Both the position numbers and the translations under genes were made by a program. From Pedobacter zeaxanthinifaciens (GTDB lineage Bacteria; Bacteroidota; Bacteroidia; Sphingobacteriales; Sphingobacteriaceae): DNA of 64,000 nucleotides. Every line of letters starts with the position of its first letter. Within the stretch, counting starts at the first letter, position 1. Of this stretch, positions 32,517 through 39,948 are shown piece by piece. Where the stretch lies: NCBI RefSeq assembly GCF_003313335.1, contig NZ_QMHP01000002.1, positions 372,001 through 436,000 of the forward strand. The letters are read 5' to 3'. The notes under the pieces are model-generated. The model searched no databases. It worked only from the letters and a program-made list of their open reading frames with translations, and was not told the origin of the DNA.

Positions 32517-32945
32517 ATGGCAAAGAACGAAAAGGTATATTTTACCAAGGATTTAAGGTTTAAGCCGGTTTCTTTTACCGCTTCCGATACTACCATAGCA
32601 AAACAGATTTTCAACCCGAGCGCAGAGGGCAGCCGTGTAGATGGTCTGGCGATTTCCTCGACATCTGCGACACAGCGCACTTTGTTGTTGCAGGTTAACA
32701 ATGGCGCTGGCGAGATTTCTCCGCTTGGCCACATCACCGTACCGGCCGGAGCTGGAACAAATGGTAGTGTGGCGGTAGTTTCGGGGCTGAACCGTGGAAA
32801 CCTGCCCTGGCTGAAGATAGACAGCAACGGAAACCCTTACATCAACCTCAACAGCGGCATGAACCTGGAGGCAAAGATGTTGACCACTTTGGGAGCCGGG
32901 GAAACGATTTCGATAACCACCTTTGGTGCTAACTACGATGCCTAA
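32517..32945 (+). CDS. Beta-rich structural protein
   Basis: 142 aa, jelly-roll-like strand pattern (RTLLLQVNNGAGEISPLGHI, VAVVSGLNRGNLPWLKI). No catalytic motif. Overlaps the next start by one base (TAATG). Spike head or vertex protein candidate. Confidence 0.55.
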   Translation: MAKNEKVYFTKDLRFKPVSFTASDTTIAKQIFNPSAEGSRVDGLAISSTSATQRTLLLQVNNGAGEISPLGHITVPAGAGTNGSVAVVSGLNRGNLPWLKIDSNGNPYINLNSGMNLEAKMLTTLGAGETISITTFGANYDA

Positions 32946-33766
32946 TGAACAGTAATAGCGATGGACTATCCCCAAACCTTAAGCCTTTTTTGGGCATTGG
33001 ATGGAATAGGGCGCTGCCGTCCGCATTCGGCTTCGGAAATGGAATAAGGCCATATCCCGGCAGGTTGAACGTGCCGAACATGGTAGGTAAGCCGGTGCTG
33101 AATGAGTTCAGCGTAGAGTTTTGGTATAAGGCGCTGTCAATAACAGGCTTCTCTGTCGGAGGGATATTTATAGCCACTGACAATACGGGATCCTATCACC
33201 AGATAACACAATCAAGGAACGGGGCGTTTGGCATACGTTTTATGAAGGGACCAGGGGGTACCAACTCCAATACCGTTGTTGGCAACAGTACTACCGAAAA
33301 ATTTCATTTTGTCCTGACATTCAAGAATGGTGTTTCTAACCTATATATAAATGCAGGGGACAGTGTTTTTTCGGGTACGTCAAGCAGTGGCTCTGTGGGA
33401 AACCTAAGCGGTGTCTATTCCGATTATAGGATTTTTTACGGTGATTCCGATAACAATGGTAGTTTCAGTAATTTTCAGTCAACAACGTTCGAATGTGATG
33501 AATTTAGGGTATACTCAAAAGCGTTGACACCATCCGAAATAGCGCTGAACTTTAACGCTAGGATCGGTGAAAACCCTTGTGTAACCGAGTTTCTAAAACT
33601 TTGGTACAAGTTCGAACAGTTTGAGAGCCTTGATTTTTCCGCTTTGCAGGACAATTCCGATATAAGGACTGGCATCCGTGACCTGAGTGGCAACAACAAC
33701 CACGCACAGCCTATCGGCATGGACACCAATCCGGCAAGCCCGAACTACGTACTAAAACCTTTCTAA
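32945..33766 (+). CDS. LamG/concanavalin-like adsorption protein
   Basis: 273 aa. A laminin-G-like fold is suggested by FSVEFWYKALS (~57), FHFVLTFKNGVSNLYINAG (~119-137) and FECDEFRVYSKALTPSEIALNF (~180-201), the last being the usual closing signature of these lectin-like domains. Probable binding to host surface glycan. Late-block position supports receptor recognition. Confidence 0.72.
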   Translation: MNSNSDGLSPNLKPFLGIGWNRALPSAFGFGNGIRPYPGRLNVPNMVGKPVLNEFSVEFWYKALSITGFSVGGIFIATDNTGSYHQITQSRNGAFGIRFMKGPGGTNSNTVVGNSTTEKFHFVLTFKNGVSNLYINAGDSVFSGTSSSGSVGNLSGVYSDYRIFYGDSDNNGSFSNFQSTTFECDEFRVYSKALTPSEIALNFNARIGENPCVTEFLKLWYKFEQFESLDFSALQDNSDIRTGIRDLSGNNNHAQPIGMDTNPASPNYVLKPF

Positions 33767-33783
33767 AACAACCAAACAAAATA

Positions 33784-34032
33784 ATGAGCAGAATAGCAAC
33801 ATTGGCAACACAGATTGCCGCAGGCACTACCGGATTTGCGGCAGTGGTGCAGCCCGTACAGGACGGGATCGCAGACCTGGCACAGCAGGTGCCGCAGGGA
33901 CTTGAAAACCCGAGCAACTATGTAAAGGGGCTGGTAGTTTCCGGCATCATACAGGTAATACTCCGTTTAATAGATAAATGGAGCGAAAAACGAAAAGCAA
34001 AAAAGGCCGCAAAGGAAGCGGAATTAAAGTAA
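33784..34032 (+). CDS. Small protein with possible membrane segment (holin candidate)
   Basis: 82 aa. Weakly hydrophobic helices (ATQIAAGTTGFAAVV and YVKGLVVSGIIQVILRL) and a very basic tail (KRKAKKAAKEAELK). This plan occurs in class II holins but also in minor virion proteins. Last gene of the late operon, 5 bases before its terminator. Confidence 0.5.
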   Translation: MSRIATLATQIAAGTTGFAAVVQPVQDGIADLAQQVPQGLENPSNYVKGLVVSGIIQVILRLIDKWSEKRKAKKAAKEAELK

Positions 34033-34037
34033 TCTAG

Positions 34038-34072
34038 AAAGCCCTATACTTGATTGTTTAGGGCTTTTTTTT
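34038..34072 (+). terminator. Late-operon terminator
   Basis: AAAGCCCTA...TAGGGC followed by TTTTTTTT. Ends the rightward late transcript before the convergent integrase. Confidence 0.8.
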
Positions 34073-34080
34073 ATTAAAAA

Positions 34081-34173
34081 TTCTCCAAAACAAACTTTTT
34101 TTCTCCAAAAAAAGTGTTCTGTTGGCTATCTTGTTAATTTTGGCCTTTCTTAGCTCATCCCAATTCTCCAAAA
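34081..34173. repeat. Three TTCTCCAAAA direct repeats next to integrase gene
   Basis: Copies at 34081-34090, 34101-34110 and 34164-34173, the first two exactly 20 bp apart. They lie in the 208-base gap between the late terminator and the integrase stop. They could be integrase arm sites or operators; nothing else is visible in the gap. Confidence 0.4.
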
Positions 34174-34241
34174 AAACAAAATTTTAGTAATAAATCGTTT
34201 TTCTGCTGCAGTAGCGTTGGATATGATGTTGACGGCCAAGG

Positions 34242-35393
34242 CTACAACGTTGGAGCCAGGTCGAACGCCGCCTCATCTGCAAGCAGCCCCAATGATTTCA
34301 GATAGATGCTCGTTTCCTGCAAGCTTGCGTGTCCGAGCTGCTGTTGCAGGCTCTTTATATCAATGCCGGCCTTATAGTGGTCTACCACACCGGTATGTTT
34401 CCAGGAATAGAGCGTGTAGTCGCTCCCAAAATCCAACCTTTCGACCAATTTTTGGTGCCTTGATGTTGCAAAGTTCTTTTGCAGCGGCTTGTCACAGGTT
34501 TGCAGGTTATAGCCAAAAACATAATGGTCACGGCGGCAGTTTTCCAGCTTTAGTTCCATGATCGCACCCAATAGCCCGGGCGATATCCTAACGTGCCTTG
34601 CCTTTCGGTTCTTTGTGATCGGTGGCGGCAGGTTGATCGTTCGTGACCTGACATCGATCATCGACACCTTTAGCCGTGACAGCTCGGCAGGCCTGATAAA
34701 TCCATAATAGATGAACCGTACAAATATCCATAGCCTTGGATGTAGATCCGTCATCGCCTCCTTTAGCTTTGACACCTGGTCGGAGCTGTACGCAATGTTC
34801 CGCCCGGTTTCCTCCGGTTCACGCTTGATGCCACTGGCCGGATTTGTTTCCAGCATGCCACGCTCTACCATCAGTCCCATCATCGCCTTGATATATCCGC
34901 CGTACTTGTTGCGTGTGGTATTGTTGCAGCCCTTTACCTGTGCATAGTCCAAAAATGAAATGATATCCTTTTTTGTAAGGCTCTTTATCGGCCATTTTTC
35001 CCATCCGTGCGCCCGGCAGAAATCAACGAAGATACCGGCAACGCTGGAATAGCTGTTGTATGTTGCAGGCCTTTTGGTGCTTTTGGTGAGCATGAGCGCT
35101 GTTTTGAACGCATCGGCAACGCTGTACTCCCTACGAAAGTTGATCGTTTTGGCCTTGTCGTCCGAATGCTTCTGCCTATCGATGTGGTAGCCGTCAAGGA
35201 GCATCTTGTTGATATCGGCAATTCGCTTCCTGGCAAAGTTGCGCCTTAGGCTGATCCCGTTCAGCTTGGAAACATCGTAGTCCTTTTTTCGCACGAGCTT
35301 TGCCTTTTGTGCGTCCCAAACATAAAAAACGATGTACCAGGGATGATCCTTGCTCTCTACGAGCCGTGCCAGTCTGTATGGTGTCTGTGGCAT
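34242..35393 (-). CDS. Tyrosine recombinase (integrase)
   Basis: 383 aa from the ATG at 35393; the frame is open into the tRNA gene, but a start there would lie inside the att site. SAM-like N-terminal core-binding region, then the catalytic domain: Arg in YYGFIRPAELSRL, Lys in TKNRKARHVRI, box II as YSWKHTGV (Lys where HxxR normally has Arg), LGHAS with the second His, and Tyr in SIYLKSLG. It would recombine the 19-bp att at the tRNA-His 3' end. Leftward, convergent with the late genes, beside its att site as expected for a functional prophage. Confidence 0.85.
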   Translation of the reverse strand: MPQTPYRLARLVESKDHPWYIVFYVWDAQKAKLVRKKDYDVSKLNGISLRRNFARKRIADINKMLLDGYHIDRQKHSDDKAKTINFRREYSVADAFKTALMLTKSTKRPATYNSYSSVAGIFVDFCRAHGWEKWPIKSLTKKDIISFLDYAQVKGCNNTTRNKYGGYIKAMMGLMVERGMLETNPASGIKREPEETGRNIAYSSDQVSKLKEAMTDLHPRLWIFVRFIYYGFIRPAELSRLKVSMIDVRSRTINLPPPITKNRKARHVRISPGLLGAIMELKLENCRRDHYVFGYNLQTCDKPLQKNFATSRHQKLVERLDFGSDYTLYSWKHTGVVDHYKAGIDIKSLQQQLGHASLQETSIYLKSLGLLADEAAFDLAPTL

Positions 35394-35458
35394 TCCGGGA
35401 GGGTTTAGCGTTAGTTTATACTTGTCAATTACTGACTTTGCAACTGACTTTAAAATCA

Positions 35459-35490
35459 AAAAACCGTCTTCACTGTATCGTAAAGACGGT
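35459..35490 (-). terminator. Element-supplied terminator for tRNA-His
   Basis: On the minus strand AACCGTCTTTACGATACAG begins a hairpin closed by AAGACGGTT and followed by TTTTT. It lies immediately downstream of the tRNA 3' end and just inside attR, so integration has replaced the native terminator (12594-12624) with this one. Confidence 0.7.
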
Positions 35491-35508
35491 TTTGGGTGGA
35501 ATATGGGG
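35490..35508. repeat. attR, 19-bp direct repeat at tRNA-His 3' end
   Basis: Identical to 12621-12639. It covers the 3' acceptor strand, the end of the T-arm and the first downstream bases of the tRNA gene. Confidence 0.9.
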
Positions 35509-35569
35509 CTCGAACCCACGACCTCCTGAACCACAATCAGGCGCTCTAACCGACTGAGCTAAAACCACC
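35494..35569 (-). tRNA. tRNA-His (GTG anticodon)
   Basis: Cloverleaf is readable on the minus strand: D-arm GCTC/GAGC, anticodon stem CCTGA/TCAGG with loop TTGTGGT (anticodon GTG), T-arm GTGGG TTCGAGC CCCAT. A G precedes position 1, opposite C73, the identity mark of tRNA-His. CCA is not encoded. The acceptor stem GTGGTTT/ATTCCAC has two adjacent U-U oppositions (5-68 and 6-67). Integration target of the phage. Confidence 0.88.
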
Positions 35570-35712
35570 GTGTTTTTGAGAGCTACAAAAGTAGGGTTTT
35601 TAAATCTTATTGCAAATATTTTTTTAATTTCTGTACGATTATTGAGCAAACATTTATCAATCAATAGCTTACAGTAGTGAAATACAGATTTTAAAAATTA
35701 GAAAATTTATTA

Positions 35713-35741
35713 TGTAGATTTAGTCTAAATAAGTAAGTTTG
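35713..35741 (+). promoter_or_regulatory. Bacteroidota-type promoter of the ankyrin/ApbE operon
   Basis: TAAGTTTG at 35734-35741 is an exact TAnnTTTG -7 box; a GATTTA at about -33 is a weaker match to TTTG. It lies 34 bases before the ankyrin start. Confidence 0.5.
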
Positions 35742-35774
35742 CATCAATCAATTTAATGATTTAGCTATCACATA

Positions 35775-37265
35775 ATGAAACGAGTAATTTTCTTTACCGC
35801 ACTGTTGTTCGCTTTTACCTTAACAAAAGCACAAAATAAAAATACGTTACTTCAAGCCGATTTTTGGAAACAAAAGCCTAATCTAGAAACTGTTAAGGCA
35901 GAGGTGGCCAATGGCAATAACCCAGCCGAGATGGATGCCAGATCTTTTGACCCCACAACCTTGGCCATTAATAATGCTGCACCTACAGATGTAATTACTT
36001 ATTTGGTTGAACAAAAAGGAAATAATGTTGCTAAAGTGACACACGATAGTCGCATTTATTTGCACTGGGCAGCCATGAGGGGCAATGTAGAGGTAGTGCA
36101 ATACCTCCTGTCAAAAGGAGCTGATGCAAATACCGAAGACAGCGGCGGTAATGTGCCAATTGTTTTTGCGGTAAACGGCGGTCAAAAGAATTTGGCTGTT
36201 TACGAAGCCTTTTTTAAAGCAGGAGTGGATGTGAAGAAAAAATATAAAGGGGGTGCAAACTTATTGCTTTTAGCAGTAGCTAACGATGCTGACCTAAGCC
36301 TTACCAACTACTTTGTTTCTAAGGGCTTATCGTTAAACGATGCAGATGCAGACGGAAGTACAGCCTTTGATTATGCTGCCAAAAGTGGCAATATAGATTT
36401 ATTGAAGAAACTGCTTGACAAGGGCGTAAAGCCAACTGCTAATGCGTTAATTTTTGCTTCACAAGGTGGCCGTGGCACTGCTGCTACCATTGAGGTTTAC
36501 AAATACCTGGTCGAAGAATTGAAACTGAAACCTGCTTACATTAACAAAAGCGGCAATAATGTTTTACATGCCATTGTACGTAAGCCAAATCAAGACGAAA
36601 TCATCAAGTATTTTCTGGAAAAGGGAGCCGACGTTAATAAAATCAATGCAGATGGTGCAAGTCCGTTAATGAATGCAGCGGCTGGACGAAACCTTCAAGT
36701 GGTTGAATTGCTGCTTCCGAAAGTGAAAAATATAAATGCTGTAAATGAAAAAGGGGAGTCGGCTTTGAGTGCAGCTGTTGGTAGCGGCAGCGCAGAAATG
36801 GTTGCTTTGCTATTAGAAAAAGGTGCGGATGCGAATTTGTTGGATAAGGATGGGCATAACTTGGCTTATTTAGCGGTAGAAAATTATCGTCCCAACAATT
36901 TACCGAATGGCAAAGATGAATTGAGTGAAAAATTGAACCTGTTGAAAAGCAAAGGCTTAAATATATCAGCGCCTCAAAAAGATGGTAGTACACTTTACCA
37001 TGCCGCTATCGCAAAGTTAGACCTGAATTTGATCAAGAAGTTGAGCGATTTAAAAATTGATATCAATGCTAAAAATAAAGAGGGATTAACCGTTTTACAC
37101 AGGGCAGCATTACTTGCCAAAAATGAAGAAATGTTAAAATATTTGCTGAGCTTGGGCGCCGATAAAAACGTTAAAACTGAATTTGGCGAAACTGCTTATG
37201 ATTTGGCCGCTGAAAACGAATTCCTATCGAAAAAGAACATATCTTTGAACTTTCTTAAAAATTAA
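35775..37265 (+). CDS. Secreted ankyrin-repeat protein
   Basis: 496 aa with a signal peptide (MKRVIFFTALLFAFTLTKAQ). About eleven ankyrin repeats follow (e.g. DSRIYLHWAAMRGNVEVVQYL, DGSTAFDYAAKSGNIDLLKKL, EGLTVLHRAALLAKNEEMLKYL). Ankyrin stacks are protein-binding scaffolds; export suggests a periplasmic partner. It heads a four-gene operon with DUF2271, a PepSY flavoreductase and ApbE, spaced 1-6 bp, so it may scaffold or protect that redox system. Confidence 0.85.
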   Translation: MKRVIFFTALLFAFTLTKAQNKNTLLQADFWKQKPNLETVKAEVANGNNPAEMDARSFDPTTLAINNAAPTDVITYLVEQKGNNVAKVTHDSRIYLHWAAMRGNVEVVQYLLSKGADANTEDSGGNVPIVFAVNGGQKNLAVYEAFFKAGVDVKKKYKGGANLLLLAVANDADLSLTNYFVSKGLSLNDADADGSTAFDYAAKSGNIDLLKKLLDKGVKPTANALIFASQGGRGTAATIEVYKYLVEELKLKPAYINKSGNNVLHAIVRKPNQDEIIKYFLEKGADVNKINADGASPLMNAAAGRNLQVVELLLPKVKNINAVNEKGESALSAAVGSGSAEMVALLLEKGADANLLDKDGHNLAYLAVENYRPNNLPNGKDELSEKLNLLKSKGLNISAPQKDGSTLYHAAIAKLDLNLIKKLSDLKIDINAKNKEGLTVLHRAALLAKNEEMLKYLLSLGADKNVKTEFGETAYDLAAENEFLSKKNISLNFLKN

Positions 37266-37266
37266 T

Positions 37267-37749
37267 ATGAAATCACTACTCAAAATTTTTGTTTTAGGTA
37301 TCCTGTTAAGTGCGGCTAATCAAACGTTGGCGCAAACTTCAAAGTATAAATGTATGCTGCAAATGAACGGTTACACTGGTGAGCCTGCTTATATTTCGGT
37401 ATCACTTATTAATCCAAAAGGCGATTACGAGAAAACGCTTTATGTGATGGGAAAAGACAAAAAATGGTACAATAGCTTGAAAGAGTGGTTCAAGTTTTTT
37501 AATAAAACCAAGAATGTAAATGCCAAAACCGGAGCTTCGGTAGCTGGTGGTGATAGAGCTATGGTGAACATAGAACTCAATGACGCTATTTTAGATAAAG
37601 GCTATAAGATTCGTTTTGAAACAGCTGTAGAAGATCAAAAATATTACGCTACGGATGTGGAAGTTCCTGCAACTACAGAAGCTTTAGCTGGAAAAGCTGA
37701 TGGCAGTGGTTACATTAAATATATTCGTTTTAGCAAAGTACAACCTTAA
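37267..37749 (+). CDS. DUF2271-family periplasmic protein with possible flavinylation motif
   Basis: 160 aa with a signal peptide (ILLSAANQTLAQ). The core (LQMNGYTGEPAYISVSLINPKGDYEKTLYVMG) is typical of DUF2271. A TGAS sequence (Thr88) resembles the (S/T)GA(T/S) site that ApbE modifies with FMN. Starts 1 base after the ankyrin gene; ApbE is two genes downstream. Predicted periplasmic electron carrier; flavinylation is inferred. Confidence 0.78.
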   Translation: MKSLLKIFVLGILLSAANQTLAQTSKYKCMLQMNGYTGEPAYISVSLINPKGDYEKTLYVMGKDKKWYNSLKEWFKFFNKTKNVNAKTGASVAGGDRAMVNIELNDAILDKGYKIRFETAVEDQKYYATDVEVPATTEALAGKADGSGYIKYIRFSKVQP

Positions 37750-37755
37750 TTTGTA

Positions 37756-39948
37756 ATGACCTTATCCATTTGGCGTTATGCCCATTTGGCCCTGGCATTA
37801 ATTTCGTCACTTTTTATAGTCATGGCATCAGTTACTGGTGTCATACTTGCTATTGATGCTGCCCAGGAGAACACCTTACCTTTCAAAACTGCTGGTTTTG
37901 ATGAGGTTACTTTGTCGCAGTCTATTCCGGTTTTAAAACAAAAATTTCCCGAAATCACTGAAATCAGTGTAGATCACAATGGCTTCGTTAACTTAAAAGG
38001 TTTTGATGATGAAGGCAATGAAATAGATGCTTACGTTAATCCTAAAACAGCACAAATTTTAGGCAAGCCTATTGAAAAAAGTAGCTTTATCCAATGGGTA
38101 ACGGCATTTCACCGCTCTTTGTTTTTAAAGGAAACAGGTCGGTTGATTATTGGCGTTGTTTCGTTTCTACTGATTTTCATTGCCTTATCTGGAATGGCTT
38201 TAGTGATACAGCGGCAGCGTAGTGTGGCAAAGTTTTTCAAAAAAGTGGTGAAAGAATATTTTGCGCAGTACTATCATATCATCACCGGTAGGATCATGCT
38301 AATTCCAGTACTCCTTATCGCTATCAGTGGTACTTACCTTTCTATGGTGCATTTGCATTTGTTGCCGGAGTTTAAAGTAAATCATCAAGTAAAAATTAAT
38401 TCGAACACCAATGCTGAAGGTTCTGCGGTTAACGCTGAATTGTTCAAATCGGTAAAGTTGGGTGACGTTAAAAAAATAGAGTTCCCATTTGCGGAAGATC
38501 CTGAAGAACACTATACCATTAAATTGGAAGAGCGAGAATTAGTGGTAGATCAGTTTAGTGGCCAAGTGCTGAATGAGGTACGTTATCCGGGTACAGTAAT
38601 TTTGGAGGATTTAAGCCTTGATTTACACACCGGTAGGGGAAACGTTGTTTGGGCAATTGTTTTGGCCATCGCTTCGCTGAATATTTTGTTCTTCGTTTAT
38701 TCGGGTTTTGCCATTACACTCAAGCGAAGGTCTACTAAAATCAAGAACAAGCATGGCCTTAACGATGCTGAAATTGTGTTACTAGTAGGTTCTGAAAACG
38801 GCAACACTTTGCGTTTTGCCAATGCAGTTCATCAACAATTGTTGGCAAATGGACAAGCCTCTTATCTGCTTCAGCTTAACCAATATCAAGTTTTTCCAAA
38901 GGCTAAACATTTATTGATATTTACTTCTACATACGGTTTGGGAGATGCGCCTTCAAATGCTGATAAATTCTTATCACTTCTGGATAAATATCCTCAGCAA
39001 CAAAAAGTTAATTTTTCAGTGCTTGGTTTTGGATCACACGCCTATCCTGATTTTTGTAAATTCGCTATTGAGGTTGATGATAAATTAGCTACGCAAACTT
39101 GGGCAAATCGGTTACTCCAACTGCACACGGTGGATGATAAATCTGCTATACAATTTGTGGATTGGATAAAAAAATGGAATGAGTCAACTGAAATCGACTT
39201 AGCCACTACACCTGCGTTATATGCTAAAAAGCCAAAAGGATTGCGTAAAATGATGGTGTTAGATAAGTCGGAAGTTACTGATCAGGAACATACCTTTTTG
39301 CTAACGCTACAGGCGCCTACCGGGTTAAGATTTACTTCGGGAGATTTATTAGCTATTTATCCTTCGGATGATGCAAAGGAGCGTTTGTACTCTATTGCCA
39401 AAATCAATGGAAATATACAGTTGGTAGTCAAACTGCATCCAAACGGTTTGGGTTCTAACTATTTAAATGATTTGAAGATTGGTCAAACTTTCAAAGCTCG
39501 TTTGGTCAATAATGCGTCGTTTCATCTTCCTAAATCAAAGAAAGTTGCTTTAATTGCCAATGGAACAGGTATTGCACCTTTCTTAGGAATGATCAGTCAA
39601 AATACAAAACATACAGAAATGAAACTGTATGCAGGTTTCCGTAATGAAACATCGCTAATTAAAAAGCATCTTGAATTTTTAGCCCATCATTTGAAACAGC
39701 AAAAATTGAATGATTTTCAAATTGCGTTTTCACGTGAGCAAAACCAATGTTATGTGATGGATTTGATTAAAAGAGATGCCTCATTTTTGGCCGGATTATT
39801 AAAGCAGGGTGGCGTAATTATGATTTGTGGTTCACTACAAATGCAACAGGATGTTGAGAAAGTGCTTGATCAAATCTCCTTGGAAAATAACGGTATCAAT
39901 TTAGCTGCTTACAAAGCAAAAGGACGACTGCTAACGGATTGTTATTGA
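37756..39948 (+). CDS. PepSY-type membrane flavoreductase (flavodoxin + FAD/NAD(P)H domains)
   Basis: 730 aa. N-terminal PepSY-associated transmembrane part with four helices (~8-30, ~128-150, ~172-195, ~296-318). Then a flavodoxin domain (VLLVGSENGNTLRFAN, ~340) and a CysJ/cytochrome P450 reductase-like FAD/NAD(P)H module: RLYSIAK, LIANGTGIAPFLGM, MICGSLQMQQDVEK. It should take electrons from NAD(P)H in the cytoplasm via FAD and FMN and pass them across the inner membrane, here to the DUF2271/ApbE products. The last base overlaps the apbE start. Confidence 0.85.
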   Translation: MTLSIWRYAHLALALISSLFIVMASVTGVILAIDAAQENTLPFKTAGFDEVTLSQSIPVLKQKFPEITEISVDHNGFVNLKGFDDEGNEIDAYVNPKTAQILGKPIEKSSFIQWVTAFHRSLFLKETGRLIIGVVSFLLIFIALSGMALVIQRQRSVAKFFKKVVKEYFAQYYHIITGRIMLIPVLLIAISGTYLSMVHLHLLPEFKVNHQVKINSNTNAEGSAVNAELFKSVKLGDVKKIEFPFAEDPEEHYTIKLEERELVVDQFSGQVLNEVRYPGTVILEDLSLDLHTGRGNVVWAIVLAIASLNILFFVYSGFAITLKRRSTKIKNKHGLNDAEIVLLVGSENGNTLRFANAVHQQLLANGQASYLLQLNQYQVFPKAKHLLIFTSTYGLGDAPSNADKFLSLLDKYPQQQKVNFSVLGFGSHAYPDFCKFAIEVDDKLATQTWANRLLQLHTVDDKSAIQFVDWIKKWNESTEIDLATTPALYAKKPKGLRKMMVLDKSEVTDQEHTFLLTLQAPTGLRFTSGDLLAIYPSDDAKERLYSIAKINGNIQLVVKLHPNGLGSNYLNDLKIGQTFKARLVNNASFHLPKSKKVALIANGTGIAPFLGMISQNTKHTEMKLYAGFRNETSLIKKHLEFLAHHLKQQKLNDFQIAFSREQNQCYVMDLIKRDASFLAGLLKQGGVIMICGSLQMQQDVEKVLDQISLENNGINLAAYKAKGRLLTDCY

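Larger units (their letters stand above)
12621..35508. mobile_element. Integrated element: candidate tailless, membrane-containing temperate phage
   Basis: 22.87 kb between two copies of a 19-bp repeat, the right one being the 3' end of a tRNA-His gene, with a tyrosine recombinase beside it. Gene order is phage-like: repressor and Cro-like switch at the left, replication genes, then a rightward late block. The late genes include an A32/FtsK-HerA-like ATPase, a 254-aa capsid candidate, many tiny single-span membrane proteins, a transglycosylase, a lysozyme and spike candidates. No terminase, portal, tail or conjugation genes are recognisable. All this matches the logic of PRD1/PM2-type viruses. 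Reading frames are mostly intact, so it may be inducible. Assignment to a jelly-roll lineage is inference. Confidence 0.8.

Noticed and set aside
12621..35508. Tailed prophage, conjugative element or phosphorothioation island
   Set aside because: No terminase, portal, protease-capsid, tape-measure or tail genes; no relaxase, coupling protein or VirB4; the PP-loop protein stands without dndDE partners.
34242..35534. Integrase starting at 35534
   Set aside because: That start and the first ~15 codons lie inside the tRNA and att site; the ATG at 35393 is the first sensible start.
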